DNA of 64,000 bases from Martinezella lusitana. GTDB taxonomy: Bacteria; Pseudomonadota; Alphaproteobacteria; Rhizobiales; Rhizobiaceae. Position 1 is the stretch's first letter. Every line of letters begins with the position of its first letter. The DNA lies in contig NZ_JAFEVL010000062.1 in the NCBI RefSeq assembly GCF_016901135.1, positions 1 to 64,000 of the forward strand, read 5' to 3'. This document shows, piece after piece, positions 25,727 to 35,241 of the stretch. The notes under the pieces were generated by a model that did not search any database, had not been told where the DNA came from, and saw nothing but the letters and a program-made list of their open reading frames with translations. Both the position numbers and the translations under genes were made by a program.

Positions 25727-27262
25727 CTATTCGGCTGCCTCGGCGGCAACCGTGCTTTCGAATTTCTTGGTGGCACCGGGCAGTTGCACGTTCTTCAGCG
25801 TGAGCGATGTGAGAAGACCGAGCAGGCAGATGCCGGCCGCTGTCATGAACAGCGGGCTGAAGGCGCTTGCATAGGCATTGGCGACGGCTTCGCGGGTGGC
25901 GTCCGGCAGGGCGGCCATCATCTTCGGCGTCAATTCCTCGATATCGGAGACGCCTGCGATCGAGACGCCGACATTGCCGAGCTTGGCCGCGATGATGGCG
26001 CCATAGATGGAGATGGCGATCGAGGCGCCGCCCATGCGCGACAGCGTCACCGCGCCGGTAGCAGCACCGACGTCGCGGTTGCTGGCGGCATTCTGCACGC
26101 CGATGACAGGCACCTGCTGCGCAAGGCCGATGCCGATGCCGTGCAGCAGCATCAGGCCGCCGATAAAGGCGATGGGCGTGCCGGCATGGACGAAGGCGAG
26201 CGAGCCGAAAGCAATGGTGCTGCAGGCGGCGCTGGCGACGGCAAAGGGCTTGTAGCGGCCTCTTGCCGCGATCAACCTGCCGGCGGAAAGCGAGCCGCAG
26301 ACGAGGCCGCCGGTCAAAAGGATGAACAGCAGGCCGGCCATCGAGGGCGACAGGTCCGTCGTCGTCTGCAGGAACAGTGCGAAGTAGTTGACCATGCCGA
26401 TGGCGACCGCACCGCTGGTGATCGAGATGATCAGGAGCAGGCCGAATGTCGGATTGCGGAAGAGCGTCATCGGCACGATCGGCTCGGGCGCACGCCGCTC
26501 GATGAAGACCCAGGCGATGGCGCAGATCACACCGAAGGCGATGATGCCGAGACATTGTGGCGACAGCAGCGACCCGAAGAGCTCGGTGCCGTCTGCGGCG
26601 AGCACGATGCTTGTCGTCGTCAGCGCAAGAACAAGCGCGCCGGCATAGTCGATCTTCGGCCGGCGGGCGGGCTTGCGGTAGGGCAGCATGGTTGCGAGGC
26701 CGGCGAGCACCACGAAGCCGATCGGCACGTTGACGAGGAAAATCGAGCGCCAGCCGAACAGATCGCTCATCGTGCCGCCGAGAACGGGGCCGATGGCGCC
26801 CGACGCCATCAGCACGAGGCTCGAATAGCTCTGGTAGCGGGCGCGTTCGCGCGGCTCGAAGAGATCGGCGTTGACGGCGAAGATCGACACCATGATGCCG
26901 CCGCCGCCGAAACCCTGCAGTACGCGGGCGGCGATCAGCGTGTTCATCGATACGGCAAGGCCGCAGACGGCCGAACCGACGGTGAAGATCGCTATTGCCG
27001 TCATCATTACATATTTGCGGCCGAAGAGGTCGCCGAGCTTGCCGTAGACAGGCATGACGGCGGAGAGGGAGAGAAGATAGGCAGAGCCGATCCAGCCGAA
27101 GCGCTCCAGATGGCCGAACTCGCCGACGATGGTGGGGAGTGCCGTCGATACGATCTGGTTGTCGAGCGTTGCCATGAACATGGCGGTCATCAGAAACAGG
27201 AAGAGAATAAGCCGCCGCCTTGGATCCGTCACGAGCGGCGCGAACGTTGTCTGCATGTCCAT
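25727..27262 (-). CDS. DHA2-family (EmrB/QacA-like) MFS drug exporter
   Basis: A 511-residue inner-membrane proton-drug antiporter with about 14 hydrophobic segments. The first span reads FLMTAMFMATLDNQIVSTAL with the conserved motif D1 (LDNQIVSTALPTI). LGDLFGRKYVMM (motif A) and GPVLGGTMSD (motif C) follow. It is divergent from a MarR-type regulator 165 nt away, the usual arrangement for a drug-inducible exporter and its repressor. The ATG at 27262 (MDMQTTF) starts close to the first span; no strong ribosome-binding site is visible. Confidence 0.9.
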   Translation of the reverse strand: MDMQTTFAPLVTDPRRRLILFLFLMTAMFMATLDNQIVSTALPTIVGEFGHLERFGWIGSAYLLSLSAVMPVYGKLGDLFGRKYVMMTAIAIFTVGSAVCGLAVSMNTLIAARVLQGFGGGGIMVSIFAVNADLFEPRERARYQSYSSLVLMASGAIGPVLGGTMSDLFGWRSIFLVNVPIGFVVLAGLATMLPYRKPARRPKIDYAGALVLALTTTSIVLAADGTELFGSLLSPQCLGIIAFGVICAIAWVFIERRAPEPIVPMTLFRNPTFGLLLIISITSGAVAIGMVNYFALFLQTTTDLSPSMAGLLFILLTGGLVCGSLSAGRLIAARGRYKPFAVASAACSTIAFGSLAFVHAGTPIAFIGGLMLLHGIGIGLAQQVPVIGVQNAASNRDVGAATGAVTLSRMGGASIAISIYGAIIAAKLGNVGVSIAGVSDIEELTPKMMAALPDATREAVANAYASAFSPLFMTAAGICLLGLLTSLTLKNVQLPGATKKFESTVAAEAAE

Positions 27263-27427
27263 GGAACAAGATATCCGAGCTAGTCCGAAACGCTGCGCCG
27301 TCGAGTGAATGCGCGGGCGCCCCGGTTTCATATCTGAAACATATGTGCTGTTAGCATATAATTGTCAATGACAGGTGAATGCTGTTTGCATGTTTTATTT
27401 CTTTTCCGCCTCTGATATGGTGGAAAG

Positions 27428-27955
27428 ATGACATCAGCGATGAATACACGTGAAGTTGAAGCCCCGCCGCTGACCGAAGACGCGAATCTCCTGCTGATCG
27501 GTCAGGCGATGACGCGCATGCGCCTGCTGACCGGCCGTCGCATGATCGGCAGGCTCGCCATTCAGAACGTCGCTCCAGGGCTCGAGCTTTCGCATCTCGA
27601 TGTGCTCGACGTCGTGAGACGGGCAGAGGCCACCGGCGAGGTCACGGTCGGGACGATTGCAGACATCCTGCGCATCGATCCGTCGCGGGCGAGCCGCATC
27701 GTTGCCGATATGGTGGCGCGCGGCGTCTTACGGCGAAAGGCGTCCCAGGCGGATGCGCGGCGCATCGTCGTGGTGCTCACCTCGCTCGGGCAACGGTTGC
27801 TGTCGGAAATTCAGGCGCAAAAATACTCCGTCATCGGCAGCATCTTTGCCGATTGGTCGGCTGAGGACATCAAGAGTTTCTCGCTGCTGTTCGATCGTTA
27901 TGTCACAGGCTATGAACGCGTTATTGAGGCTCGCCTCAAGGAAACGACCGACTGA
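27428..27955 (+). CDS. MarR-family transcriptional regulator
   Basis: A 175-residue winged-helix regulator. The MarR DNA-binding region is visible in VGTIADILRIDPSRASRIVA and ARGVLRRKASQADARRIVVV, the recognition helix and the wing. It is divergent from the DHA2 exporter and probably represses it, with release by the exported compound (inference from the usual pairing). The intergenic region is AT-rich, with ATATGTGCTGTTAGCATATA-like sequence that could contain the operator. GGTGGAAAG immediately precedes the ATG at 27428, and an ATG at 27440 is an alternative. Confidence 0.88.
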   Translation: MTSAMNTREVEAPPLTEDANLLLIGQAMTRMRLLTGRRMIGRLAIQNVAPGLELSHLDVLDVVRRAEATGEVTVGTIADILRIDPSRASRIVADMVARGVLRRKASQADARRIVVVLTSLGQRLLSEIQAQKYSVIGSIFADWSAEDIKSFSLLFDRYVTGYERVIEARLKETTD

Positions 27956-28028
27956 GCGGCCGACATGGGTCGTTCTTGCGAACGGCGCTCTTCCCTAGGG
28001 ATACGACTTTGCGCTATGGGCTTGGCGC

Positions 28029-28682
28029 ATGAGCCAGTCCACCACCTTCACCATTCTGCTCGGCGGCGAGCTTCGCCTGACGGACCGGTTGCGCGCCGCG
28101 GTTTCCGGTAGTCGTTTCATCGCGGCCGACGGCGGCATGCGCCATGCGGTGGCGCTTGGTGTAGAGCCGGAGCTCTGGGTCGGCGATTTCGACTCCACGC
28201 CCGCGGACCTGCTCGTAGCGTTTCCCAAGGTGCCGAAGCAGCCCTATCCGGCGGCGAAGGCCGCAACCGATGGCGAGATTGCCGTATCGGAGGCGATCGA
28301 TCGTGGTGCTGTCAGGCTGATCCTGGCCGGGGCCATGGGCGGCGAACGGTCTGATCATGCGATCCAGCATCTGCTCTACGGTGTCCAGCTCGCCGAAAAG
28401 GGCTTTGATGTGCTCCTGACATCCGGCGATGAGGAAGCGGTGCCGCTTCTGCCGGGAGCGATGGAAATGACGCTGCCACCGGGCTCGCTGTTTTCCGTTC
28501 TCGGTTTCAGCGATCTGACCGGCCTTTTCATCGACAATGCCCGTTATCCGTTGCGCGATTTCCATCTGCCCTTCGGCACGTCGCGCACCATTTCCAATGT
28601 GGCGGAAGGCGCTGTGCGCTTTTCGCTCGGCAGCGGCAGGGCGATCGTCCTTGCCCGCCCTTATGATCTCAGTGGAGTCTGA
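28029..28682 (+). CDS. thiN: Thiamine pyrophosphokinase
   Basis: This enzyme converts thiamine to thiamine diphosphate with ATP in the cytoplasm. The 217-residue protein shows the family motifs: FIAADGGMRHAVALGVEPE, WVGDFDSTP with the catalytic acidic residues, and GGERSDHAIQHLLYG. With thiBPQ 3-6 kb away it completes an uptake-and-activation pathway. It is followed after 2 nt by an ABC-F gene that starts with TTG, so the two are translated from one message. No TPP riboswitch is seen in front of thiN itself. Confidence 0.93.
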   Translation: MSQSTTFTILLGGELRLTDRLRAAVSGSRFIAADGGMRHAVALGVEPELWVGDFDSTPADLLVAFPKVPKQPYPAAKAATDGEIAVSEAIDRGAVRLILAGAMGGERSDHAIQHLLYGVQLAEKGFDVLLTSGDEEAVPLLPGAMEMTLPPGSLFSVLGFSDLTGLFIDNARYPLRDFHLPFGTSRTISNVAEGAVRFSLGSGRAIVLARPYDLSGV

Positions 28683-28684
28683 TC

Positions 28685-30514
28685 TTGGCCCCTCCCATTC
28701 TGAAACTCGACGACATCTTCCTGAGCTTCGGCGGTGCCCCCCTTCTGGCCGGCGCCGGGCTGCAGGTTGAGTCGGGTGACAAGATCTGCCTCGTCGGCCG
28801 CAACGGTTCGGGCAAGTCGACGCTTCTGAAGATTGCAGCCGGCATGGTCGAGGCGCAATCCGGCGAGGTCTTCCGTCATCCGTCGTCGACCGTGCGCTAT
28901 CTCGAACAGGCGCCGGATTTCGCCGATTACAAGACCGTGGCCGCCTATGCCGAGGCCGGGCTGGGGCCTGGTGACGATCCCTATCGCGTCACCTATCTCC
29001 TGTCGCATCTCGGCCTCACCGGCGAAGAAGATCCGAACAACCTTTCTGGCGGCGAAGCGCGCCGTGCGGCTCTTGCCCGCGTTCTGGCGCCGGAGCCGGA
29101 CATCCTTCTGCTCGACGAACCCACAAACCATCTGGACCTGCCGACCATCGAATGGCTGGAAGGCGAGCTGCAGAAGACCCGCAGCGCCCTGGTATTGATC
29201 TCGCACGACCGTCGTTTCCTCGAAAAAGTCTCGACTGCGACCGTCTGGCTCGATCGTGGCACCTCGCGGCGGCTCGATCGCGGCTTTGCATTCTTCGAAG
29301 CCTGGCGCGATCAGGTGCTGGAAGCCGAAGAGCTGGAGCAGCACAAGCTCGGCAAGGCGATCGAGCGCGAGGAGCATTGGCTGCGCTACGGCGTGACCGC
29401 GCGACGCAAGCGCAACATGCGTCGCCTCGGCGAATTGCACGACATGCGCTCGCGCCATCGTGGCCATAGGGGCGCGCTGGGTTCCGTGCAGGCCGCAGCC
29501 GCCGATGCGCAGGAGAGCGGCAAGCTGGTGATCGAGGCCGAGAAGATCACCAAGGCCTATGACGAACGCATCATCGTCGCTCCGTTTTCGATCCGCGTGC
29601 ATCGCGGCGATTGTATCGGCCTCGTCGGCCCGAACGGCGCCGGCAAGACGACGCTCCTGAAGATGCTGACCGGCCAATTGGCCCCGGACAGCGGCACGGT
29701 GAAGCTCGGCACCAATCTGGAGATCGCCACGCTCGATCAGAAGCGCGAAGAGCTTGATCCTGAGGACACGCTCGCCAACTATCTGACCGACGGGCGCGGC
29801 GAGAACTTGCTTGTCAACGGCGAGCAGCGGCATGTGACCGGCTACATGAAGGAATTCCTGTTTCAGCCGGAACAGGCCCGCACGCCGATCAGGAATCTTT
29901 CCGGCGGCGAGCGTGCCCGGCTGATGCTGGCGCGCATCCTGTCGCGGCCGACCAACCTGCTGATCCTCGACGAACCCACAAACGATCTCGACATCGAGAC
30001 GCTCGATCTGCTGCAGGAAATCGTTGCCGGCTTTTCCGGCACGGTCATCCTCGTCAGCCACGACCGCGATTTCCTCGACCGCACCGTGACCTCGACGATC
30101 GCGCCCGCCAATCCGGAAGATCCGGACGGCCGATGGATCGAATATGCCGGGGGCTATTCGGATATGCTCGCCCAGCGCAAGGGCGCGATGGAAGAGCGCA
30201 AGCGGGCGGAAAAGGCGGCTGAAAAGCCGAGGGCCGCGGAGACTGCATCATCCGCCGCGGACACCTCGAAAGGCAAGGCCAAGCTTTCCTACAAGCAGAA
30301 ATTCGCATTGGAAAACCTGCCCAAGGAAATGGCCAAGGCAGAGGCGGAGATCGCCGCCCGCGAGAAGAAAATGGCCGATCCGAACCTCTTCACCAAGGAT
30401 CCAGCAACATTCAATCGTCTTGCGGCAGAGATGGAAAAGCTGCGTGAAAGCCTGACCAGAATGGAAGAGGAATGGCTGGAGCTTGAAGTGCTGCGCGAGG
30501 AGTTGGAGGGCTAA
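28685..30514 (+). CDS. ABC-F family ATPase, Uup-like
   Basis: A soluble 609-residue protein with two ABC ATPase domains and no membrane segment. Domain 1 has VGRNGSGKSTLL and LSGGEARRAALARVL. The interdomain linker (about residues 190-280) is rich in Arg and Glu. Domain 2 has VGPNGAGKTTLL and LSGGERARLMLARIL. A C-terminal coiled coil (KAEAEIAAREKKMADPNLF onward) is typical of Uup, which binds DNA or ribosomes. ABC-F proteins act on the ribosomal E site. The start codon is TTG, 2 nt after thiN. Confidence 0.92.
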   Translation: MAPPILKLDDIFLSFGGAPLLAGAGLQVESGDKICLVGRNGSGKSTLLKIAAGMVEAQSGEVFRHPSSTVRYLEQAPDFADYKTVAAYAEAGLGPGDDPYRVTYLLSHLGLTGEEDPNNLSGGEARRAALARVLAPEPDILLLDEPTNHLDLPTIEWLEGELQKTRSALVLISHDRRFLEKVSTATVWLDRGTSRRLDRGFAFFEAWRDQVLEAEELEQHKLGKAIEREEHWLRYGVTARRKRNMRRLGELHDMRSRHRGHRGALGSVQAAAADAQESGKLVIEAEKITKAYDERIIVAPFSIRVHRGDCIGLVGPNGAGKTTLLKMLTGQLAPDSGTVKLGTNLEIATLDQKREELDPEDTLANYLTDGRGENLLVNGEQRHVTGYMKEFLFQPEQARTPIRNLSGGERARLMLARILSRPTNLLILDEPTNDLDIETLDLLQEIVAGFSGTVILVSHDRDFLDRTVTSTIAPANPEDPDGRWIEYAGGYSDMLAQRKGAMEERKRAEKAAEKPRAAETASSAADTSKGKAKLSYKQKFALENLPKEMAKAEAEIAAREKKMADPNLFTKDPATFNRLAAEMEKLRESLTRMEEEWLELEVLREELEG

Positions 30515-30826
30515 TATCTCTGCCAGCTCGCCCTATGCGCGTCCGTCTATATTAGAAAAAACAATCGGTTGCGCTCGGTCGCGACTGCGTCATTCCCTGT
30601 TGTCGAATCCGACAAACCGTTTATACATTAACGCATGTTGCCGGAGGATGAGCCGGTTGATACCCCCGGGCCGGCGCGGCCCGTGGCGCATGTTGGGGAA
30701 GTCCGAAGAGACTTGATTGGATTTCGCCTGATGGCGACAGGTCCTTCGCAAAAGTTGCAGGCAAATATCGTAAACGCTTAACGCGGCGGCGCTTATTGCC
30801 GTGTGCGGTTTTTCGAGGGGGCCTTC
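30515..30826. other. Intergenic region upstream of the RND operon
   Basis: No supported gene. A 48-codon open frame (30635-30781) lacks a ribosome-binding site. The stretch near 30660-30690 has the palindrome-like CCCCCGGGCCGGCGCGGCCC. The promoter of the RND pair must lie here, and no regulator gene is adjacent. Confidence 0.4.
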
Positions 30827-32008
30827 ATGCCGATGCTGCCGCGTGCCATTTTGTTCAGCTGTGTAATCACCGTTTTCTCGGGCGCCCAGGCGCTGGCGCA
30901 AAGCGCGCCGCCGGCTGCGCCCGTCACAGTCGCCAAGCCCGTCGTTCGCGAGGTCATCGATAGCGACGAGTTCATCGGGCGCTTCCAGGCGGTCGACGAG
31001 GTCTCCGTGCGCTCGCGGGTTGGCGGTTATCTGCAGGAGGTGCATTTCAAGGACGGCACCATGGTCAAGCAGGGTGACCTGCTTTTTGTCATCGACCAGC
31101 GGCCGTTCATCACCACCTTGAACGAGGCGACGGCGTCGCTGGAGGTGGCGAAATCGTCGCTCACGCTCGCCGATGCGCAATTCAAGCGGACGGAATCCCT
31201 GTCGACGACGGGCAGCCAGTCGGCCTCGAACCTGGACGACCGCCGCCGCGATCTCATCTCGGCGCAGGCGAATGTGCGTGGTGCGGAGGCGGCTGTGGAT
31301 CGCGCCAATCTCGACATGGATTTCACCAAGATCACCGCGCCGCTCAGCGGCCGGATCGACCGGCGGCTGATTTCCGTCGGCAATCTGGTGCAGGCCGATC
31401 AGACCATCCTCACGACCATCGTGTCACTCGACCCGATCGATTTCTATTTCGACGTCGATGAGCGCCGGCTGCTTTCCTATGCCGACGAGGCGCGCAAGAA
31501 CGGCAGCGTCCTGCAGCAGGGCGGCGGCGGCCTCAATGTGACCGTGACGATCGCCGATTCCCGCCAGCAACCGTTCAAGGGCAAGCTCGATTTTGCGGAA
31601 AACCGTGTCGACAATGCAACGGGCACGATCCGCGTCCGCGCCACCTTCCCCAATCCCAAACTGATCCTTCAGCCCGGCCTGTTCGGGCGCATCCAGGTGC
31701 AGGGCTCGAACAGCTACAAGGCGATCCTAGTGCCTGACGAAGCCATCGGCTCCGATCAGAACCAGCGTGTCGTCTATGCCGTCGACACGGCAGGCAACAT
31801 CACGCCGAAGTCCGTACGGCTGGGGCCGAAGCTTTACGGCTACCGCGTTATCCGAGACGGCATGACCGGCGACGAGACCATCATCGTCAACGGGCTGATG
31901 CGTGTTCGGCCCGGCGTCAAGGTCGCGCCTCAACTGATCGAATTGCCGCAGGAAGCGTCGAATGACGAGCCGCCGGCTCAGGCGGACGCACAGGGGACGG
32001 ATCAATGA
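30827..32008 (+). CDS. RND efflux periplasmic adaptor subunit
   Basis: A membrane-fusion protein linking an inner-membrane RND pump to an outer-membrane channel. The 393-residue precursor has a signal peptide (AILFSCVITVFSGAQALAQ). The lipoyl/hairpin and beta-barrel regions follow (SVRSRVGGYLQEVHFKDGTM, then FTKITAPLSGRIDRRLISVG). It is AcrA/MexE-like but lacks a lipobox cysteine, so it is probably not lipidated. GAGGGGG precedes the ATG at 30827, which is preferred over the GTG at 30803. The stop overlaps the start of the pump gene by 4 nt (ATGA). Confidence 0.93.
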   Translation: MPMLPRAILFSCVITVFSGAQALAQSAPPAAPVTVAKPVVREVIDSDEFIGRFQAVDEVSVRSRVGGYLQEVHFKDGTMVKQGDLLFVIDQRPFITTLNEATASLEVAKSSLTLADAQFKRTESLSTTGSQSASNLDDRRRDLISAQANVRGAEAAVDRANLDMDFTKITAPLSGRIDRRLISVGNLVQADQTILTTIVSLDPIDFYFDVDERRLLSYADEARKNGSVLQQGGGGLNVTVTIADSRQQPFKGKLDFAENRVDNATGTIRVRATFPNPKLILQPGLFGRIQVQGSNSYKAILVPDEAIGSDQNQRVVYAVDTAGNITPKSVRLGPKLYGYRVIRDGMTGDETIIVNGLMRVRPGVKVAPQLIELPQEASNDEPPAQADAQGTDQ

Positions 32009-35000
32009 GGTTTTCCCATTTTTTCGTCGATCGACCGATTTTCGCGTCGGTTCTGTCCATCGTGCTGCTGATCGTCGGCGGCATCGCCTATTTCCAGCTT
32101 CCAGTGGCGCAATATCCGGAGGTCGCGCCCCCAACAATCGTGGTGCGCACCTCCTATCCGGGCGCCGATTCCCAGACGATCGCCGATACGGTGGCGACGC
32201 CGATCGAGCAGGAGGTCAACGGCGTCGAGGACATGCTCTACATGTCCTCCTATTCCAGCGCCGACGGCTCGATGTCGTTGACCATCACCTTCAAGCTCGG
32301 CACCGATCTCGACAAGGCGCAGGTGCTGGTCCAGAATCGCGTCGCCATTGCCGAACCGCGCCTGCCTGATGATGTCCGCCGCATCGGCATCACCACGGTC
32401 AAAAGCTCGCCGGATCTGATGATGGTGGTGCATCTGCTCTCGCCGAGCAATCGCTACGACCAGCTTTATATCTCCAACTATGCCCGCACGCGCATCCGCG
32501 ACCTGCTCGTCCGCCTGGACGGCGTCGGCGACGTGCAGCTCTTTGGCGAGCGGCAATATTCGCTGCGTATCTGGCTCGACCCGGAAAAGCTCGCCGCCTA
32601 CGGCATGACCGCCGGCGACATCGTCCAGGCGTTGCGGGACCAGAACGTGCAGGTTTCGGGTGGCTCGATCGGCGGGCCGCCGGTTTCGGGCACCAACGCC
32701 TTTCAATATACGGTGACGACCCAAGGGCGTTTTTCCGATGCTCGGCAATTTCGCTATGTCATCGTCAAGGCAACGGATAGCGGCCGGCTCGTGCAGCTGC
32801 AGGACGTGGCGCGCATCGAGCTCGGCGCGCAGGATTACGTCACCAACAGCTATCTGAACGGCAAGCCGGCCGTTGCGCTCGGCATCTTTGCCCGCCCAGG
32901 CACCAATGCGCTTGACGCGGCCGCAAGTATCCAGAAGACGATGCAGGGTCTGGCGCAGGATTTTCCGCAGGGTCTCGAATATCGCATCGTCTACAATCCG
33001 ACCGAATTCATCGCGGAATCGATCTACGAGGTCTATAAGACGATCTTCGAGGCAGCCGTGCTCGTTGCCATCGTCGTCCTGGTCTTCCTGCAATCCTGGC
33101 GAACCGCGATCATTCCGATCATCGCCATTCCGGTGTCGTTGATCGGTACCTTCGCCTTCCTGCTCGCCTTCGGTTTCTCGCTAAACATGCTGACGCTGTT
33201 CGGCCTTGTGCTTGCCATCGGCATCGTCGTCGACGATGCGATCGTGGTCGTCGAAAATGTCGAGCGCAACCTTGCGCTTGGGATGACGCCGAAGGAGGCG
33301 TCGCATGTGACGATGAACGAGGTCGGCACCGCGGTTCTGGCGATTTCGCTTGTCCTGATCGCCGTCTTCCTGCCGACGGCCTTCATTCCTGGCATAACGG
33401 GACAGTTCTACCGGCAGTTCGCAGTGACCATCTCCATCGCAACGGCGATTTCCTGCCTGAATTCACTGACGCTGTCGCCGGCGATTGCCGCGATCGTGCT
33501 GCGCCCACACGACCACAAGAAATCCAACAATATCTTCTCGCGCTTCGGTCGCGCTCTGGGTGATGGCTTCAATCGGGGTTTCGAGTCGATGAGCCGGGGC
33601 TATTCCTGGATCATCCGCCATCTCGTCACCACCTGGGTTGCGCTTGGCTGCGCCCTTCTCGTATTCGTCGGGCTGCTCGGCGCAACATGGTATATGGGCA
33701 GGATCGTGCCGCAGGGCTTCGTTCCCACAATGGACCAGGGTTATGCCATCGTCGTCGTGCAGCTGCCTGACGGAGCGTCGCTGGCGCGCACCAACGCGGT
33801 CATCGAGAAGGCGACCGCGATCATCAACAAGACGCCCGGCGTGGAAAACGCCGTTGCTTTCGCCGGCTTCAATGGCGCGACCTTCACCAATGCCTCGAAT
33901 TCGGGCGTCATCTTCACGCCCTTCAAACCCTTCGAGGAGAGATTGAAGAGCGGTGAGACCGCCATGAAGATCATCGGCCAGATCTATGGCAGCCTCCAGG
34001 GCATTCAGGAGGCCTTCATCATCGCCATTCCGCCGCCATCGATTCGCGGCGTCGGCAATTCCGGCGGCTTCAAGATGCAGATCATGGACCGCGAAAATCC
34101 CGACATGCGCCGTATCCTGCCGCTGGCCTATCAAATGATGGGCGCTGCCGCGCAGAACAAGGGCGTCAGCGGCGTCTTCACCACCTTCTCGGCCAATAGC
34201 CCGCAATATTTCCTGGCGATCGACCGTGACAAGGCGCGGGCGCTCAACGTGCCGATCCCGAATATCTTCGAGACGCTGTCGATCAACCTAGGCACGTCCT
34301 ACGTCAACGACTTCAACGCCTTCGGCCGCGTCTATCAGGTGCGGGCACAGGCCGACCAGCAATATCGCATGGATCGGGAAGATATCCTGGCGCTGAAGGT
34401 CCGCTCGGCCACCGGCGCGCTGGTGCCGCTCGGTACGCTGGTCGATATCAGGGATACGACCGGGCCGACGCTTGTGCAGCGCTACAACATGTATGTCTCG
34501 GTTCCCATCCAGGGCAATCCCGGGCCGGGCGTTTCGACCGGCAGCGCCCTCGACGTCATGGAGGGGCTGGCAAAGAACCTGCTGCCGACAGGCACGACCT
34601 TCGAATGGACCGAGCTTGCCTATCAGGAAAGGAATACCGGCAATACGGCGGTCTATATCTTCGCCCTGTCGGTCATCTTCGTTTTCCTGGCGCTTGCGGC
34701 TCAGTATGAAAGCTGGACGCTGCCGCTTGCCATCATCTTGATCGTGCCGCTGGCCGTGCTGGCCGCATTGATCGGGGTTCATCTCAGGGGCATGGACAAC
34801 AATATCCTGACGCAGATCGGGCTCATCGTGCTGATCGGCCTGGCGGCCAAGAACGCGATCCTGATCGTCGAATTCGCGCGTCAGGCACAGCTCGAGGGAA
34901 AGAGCGCGGTGGAGGCGGCGATCGAGGCCAGCCATCTGCGTCTGCGGCCGATCCTGATGACGGCCTTCGCCTTCATCTTCGGCGTCGTGCCGTTGATGAT

Positions 35001-35184
35001 CGCCACCGGGCCGGGGGCGGAAATGCGTCAGTCGCTCGGCACGGCCGTATTCTCCGGCATGCTCGGCGTGACGCTGTTCGGCCTGTTCCTGACGCCGGTG
35101 TTCTATGTCGTGCTGCGCAGGCGGCGTAAGCAGGCGGAGACCGTGGCGGAAGAGCCTTCGGCCTCCGATGCCGCGGCACAGTAA
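32005..35184 (+). CDS. RND efflux permease, HAE1 (AcrB/MexF) family
   Basis: A 1059-residue proton-driven multidrug pump of the inner membrane. It has the twelve-span RND topology with two large periplasmic loops. The N-terminus FFVDRPIFASVLSIVLLIVG and the span GLVLAIGIVVDDAIVVVENV, with the proton-relay aspartates, are diagnostic. No outer-membrane channel gene follows, so the pump must recruit a TolC-like protein encoded elsewhere. MexF/BepE-like sequence features suggest drugs, flavonoids or solvents as substrates, but this cannot be decided here. Confidence 0.95.
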   Translation: MRFSHFFVDRPIFASVLSIVLLIVGGIAYFQLPVAQYPEVAPPTIVVRTSYPGADSQTIADTVATPIEQEVNGVEDMLYMSSYSSADGSMSLTITFKLGTDLDKAQVLVQNRVAIAEPRLPDDVRRIGITTVKSSPDLMMVVHLLSPSNRYDQLYISNYARTRIRDLLVRLDGVGDVQLFGERQYSLRIWLDPEKLAAYGMTAGDIVQALRDQNVQVSGGSIGGPPVSGTNAFQYTVTTQGRFSDARQFRYVIVKATDSGRLVQLQDVARIELGAQDYVTNSYLNGKPAVALGIFARPGTNALDAAASIQKTMQGLAQDFPQGLEYRIVYNPTEFIAESIYEVYKTIFEAAVLVAIVVLVFLQSWRTAIIPIIAIPVSLIGTFAFLLAFGFSLNMLTLFGLVLAIGIVVDDAIVVVENVERNLALGMTPKEASHVTMNEVGTAVLAISLVLIAVFLPTAFIPGITGQFYRQFAVTISIATAISCLNSLTLSPAIAAIVLRPHDHKKSNNIFSRFGRALGDGFNRGFESMSRGYSWIIRHLVTTWVALGCALLVFVGLLGATWYMGRIVPQGFVPTMDQGYAIVVVQLPDGASLARTNAVIEKATAIINKTPGVENAVAFAGFNGATFTNASNSGVIFTPFKPFEERLKSGETAMKIIGQIYGSLQGIQEAFIIAIPPPSIRGVGNSGGFKMQIMDRENPDMRRILPLAYQMMGAAAQNKGVSGVFTTFSANSPQYFLAIDRDKARALNVPIPNIFETLSINLGTSYVNDFNAFGRVYQVRAQADQQYRMDREDILALKVRSATGALVPLGTLVDIRDTTGPTLVQRYNMYVSVPIQGNPGPGVSTGSALDVMEGLAKNLLPTGTTFEWTELAYQERNTGNTAVYIFALSVIFVFLALAAQYESWTLPLAIILIVPLAVLAALIGVHLRGMDNNILTQIGLIVLIGLAAKNAILIVEFARQAQLEGKSAVEAAIEASHLRLRPILMTAFAFIFGVVPLMIATGPGAEMRQSLGTAVFSGMLGVTLFGLFLTPVFYVVLRRRRKQAETVAEEPSASDAAAQ

Positions 35185-35241
35185 CGTCGATTAGAGTGGC
35201 TCAGCGTTTCACCGAATCGTCGAGCCGCTCTATCGTTTGCT

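Noticed and set aside
30635..30781. 48-codon frame before the RND operon
   Set aside because: No ribosome-binding site, no recognisable family, and the composition looks like intergenic sequence.
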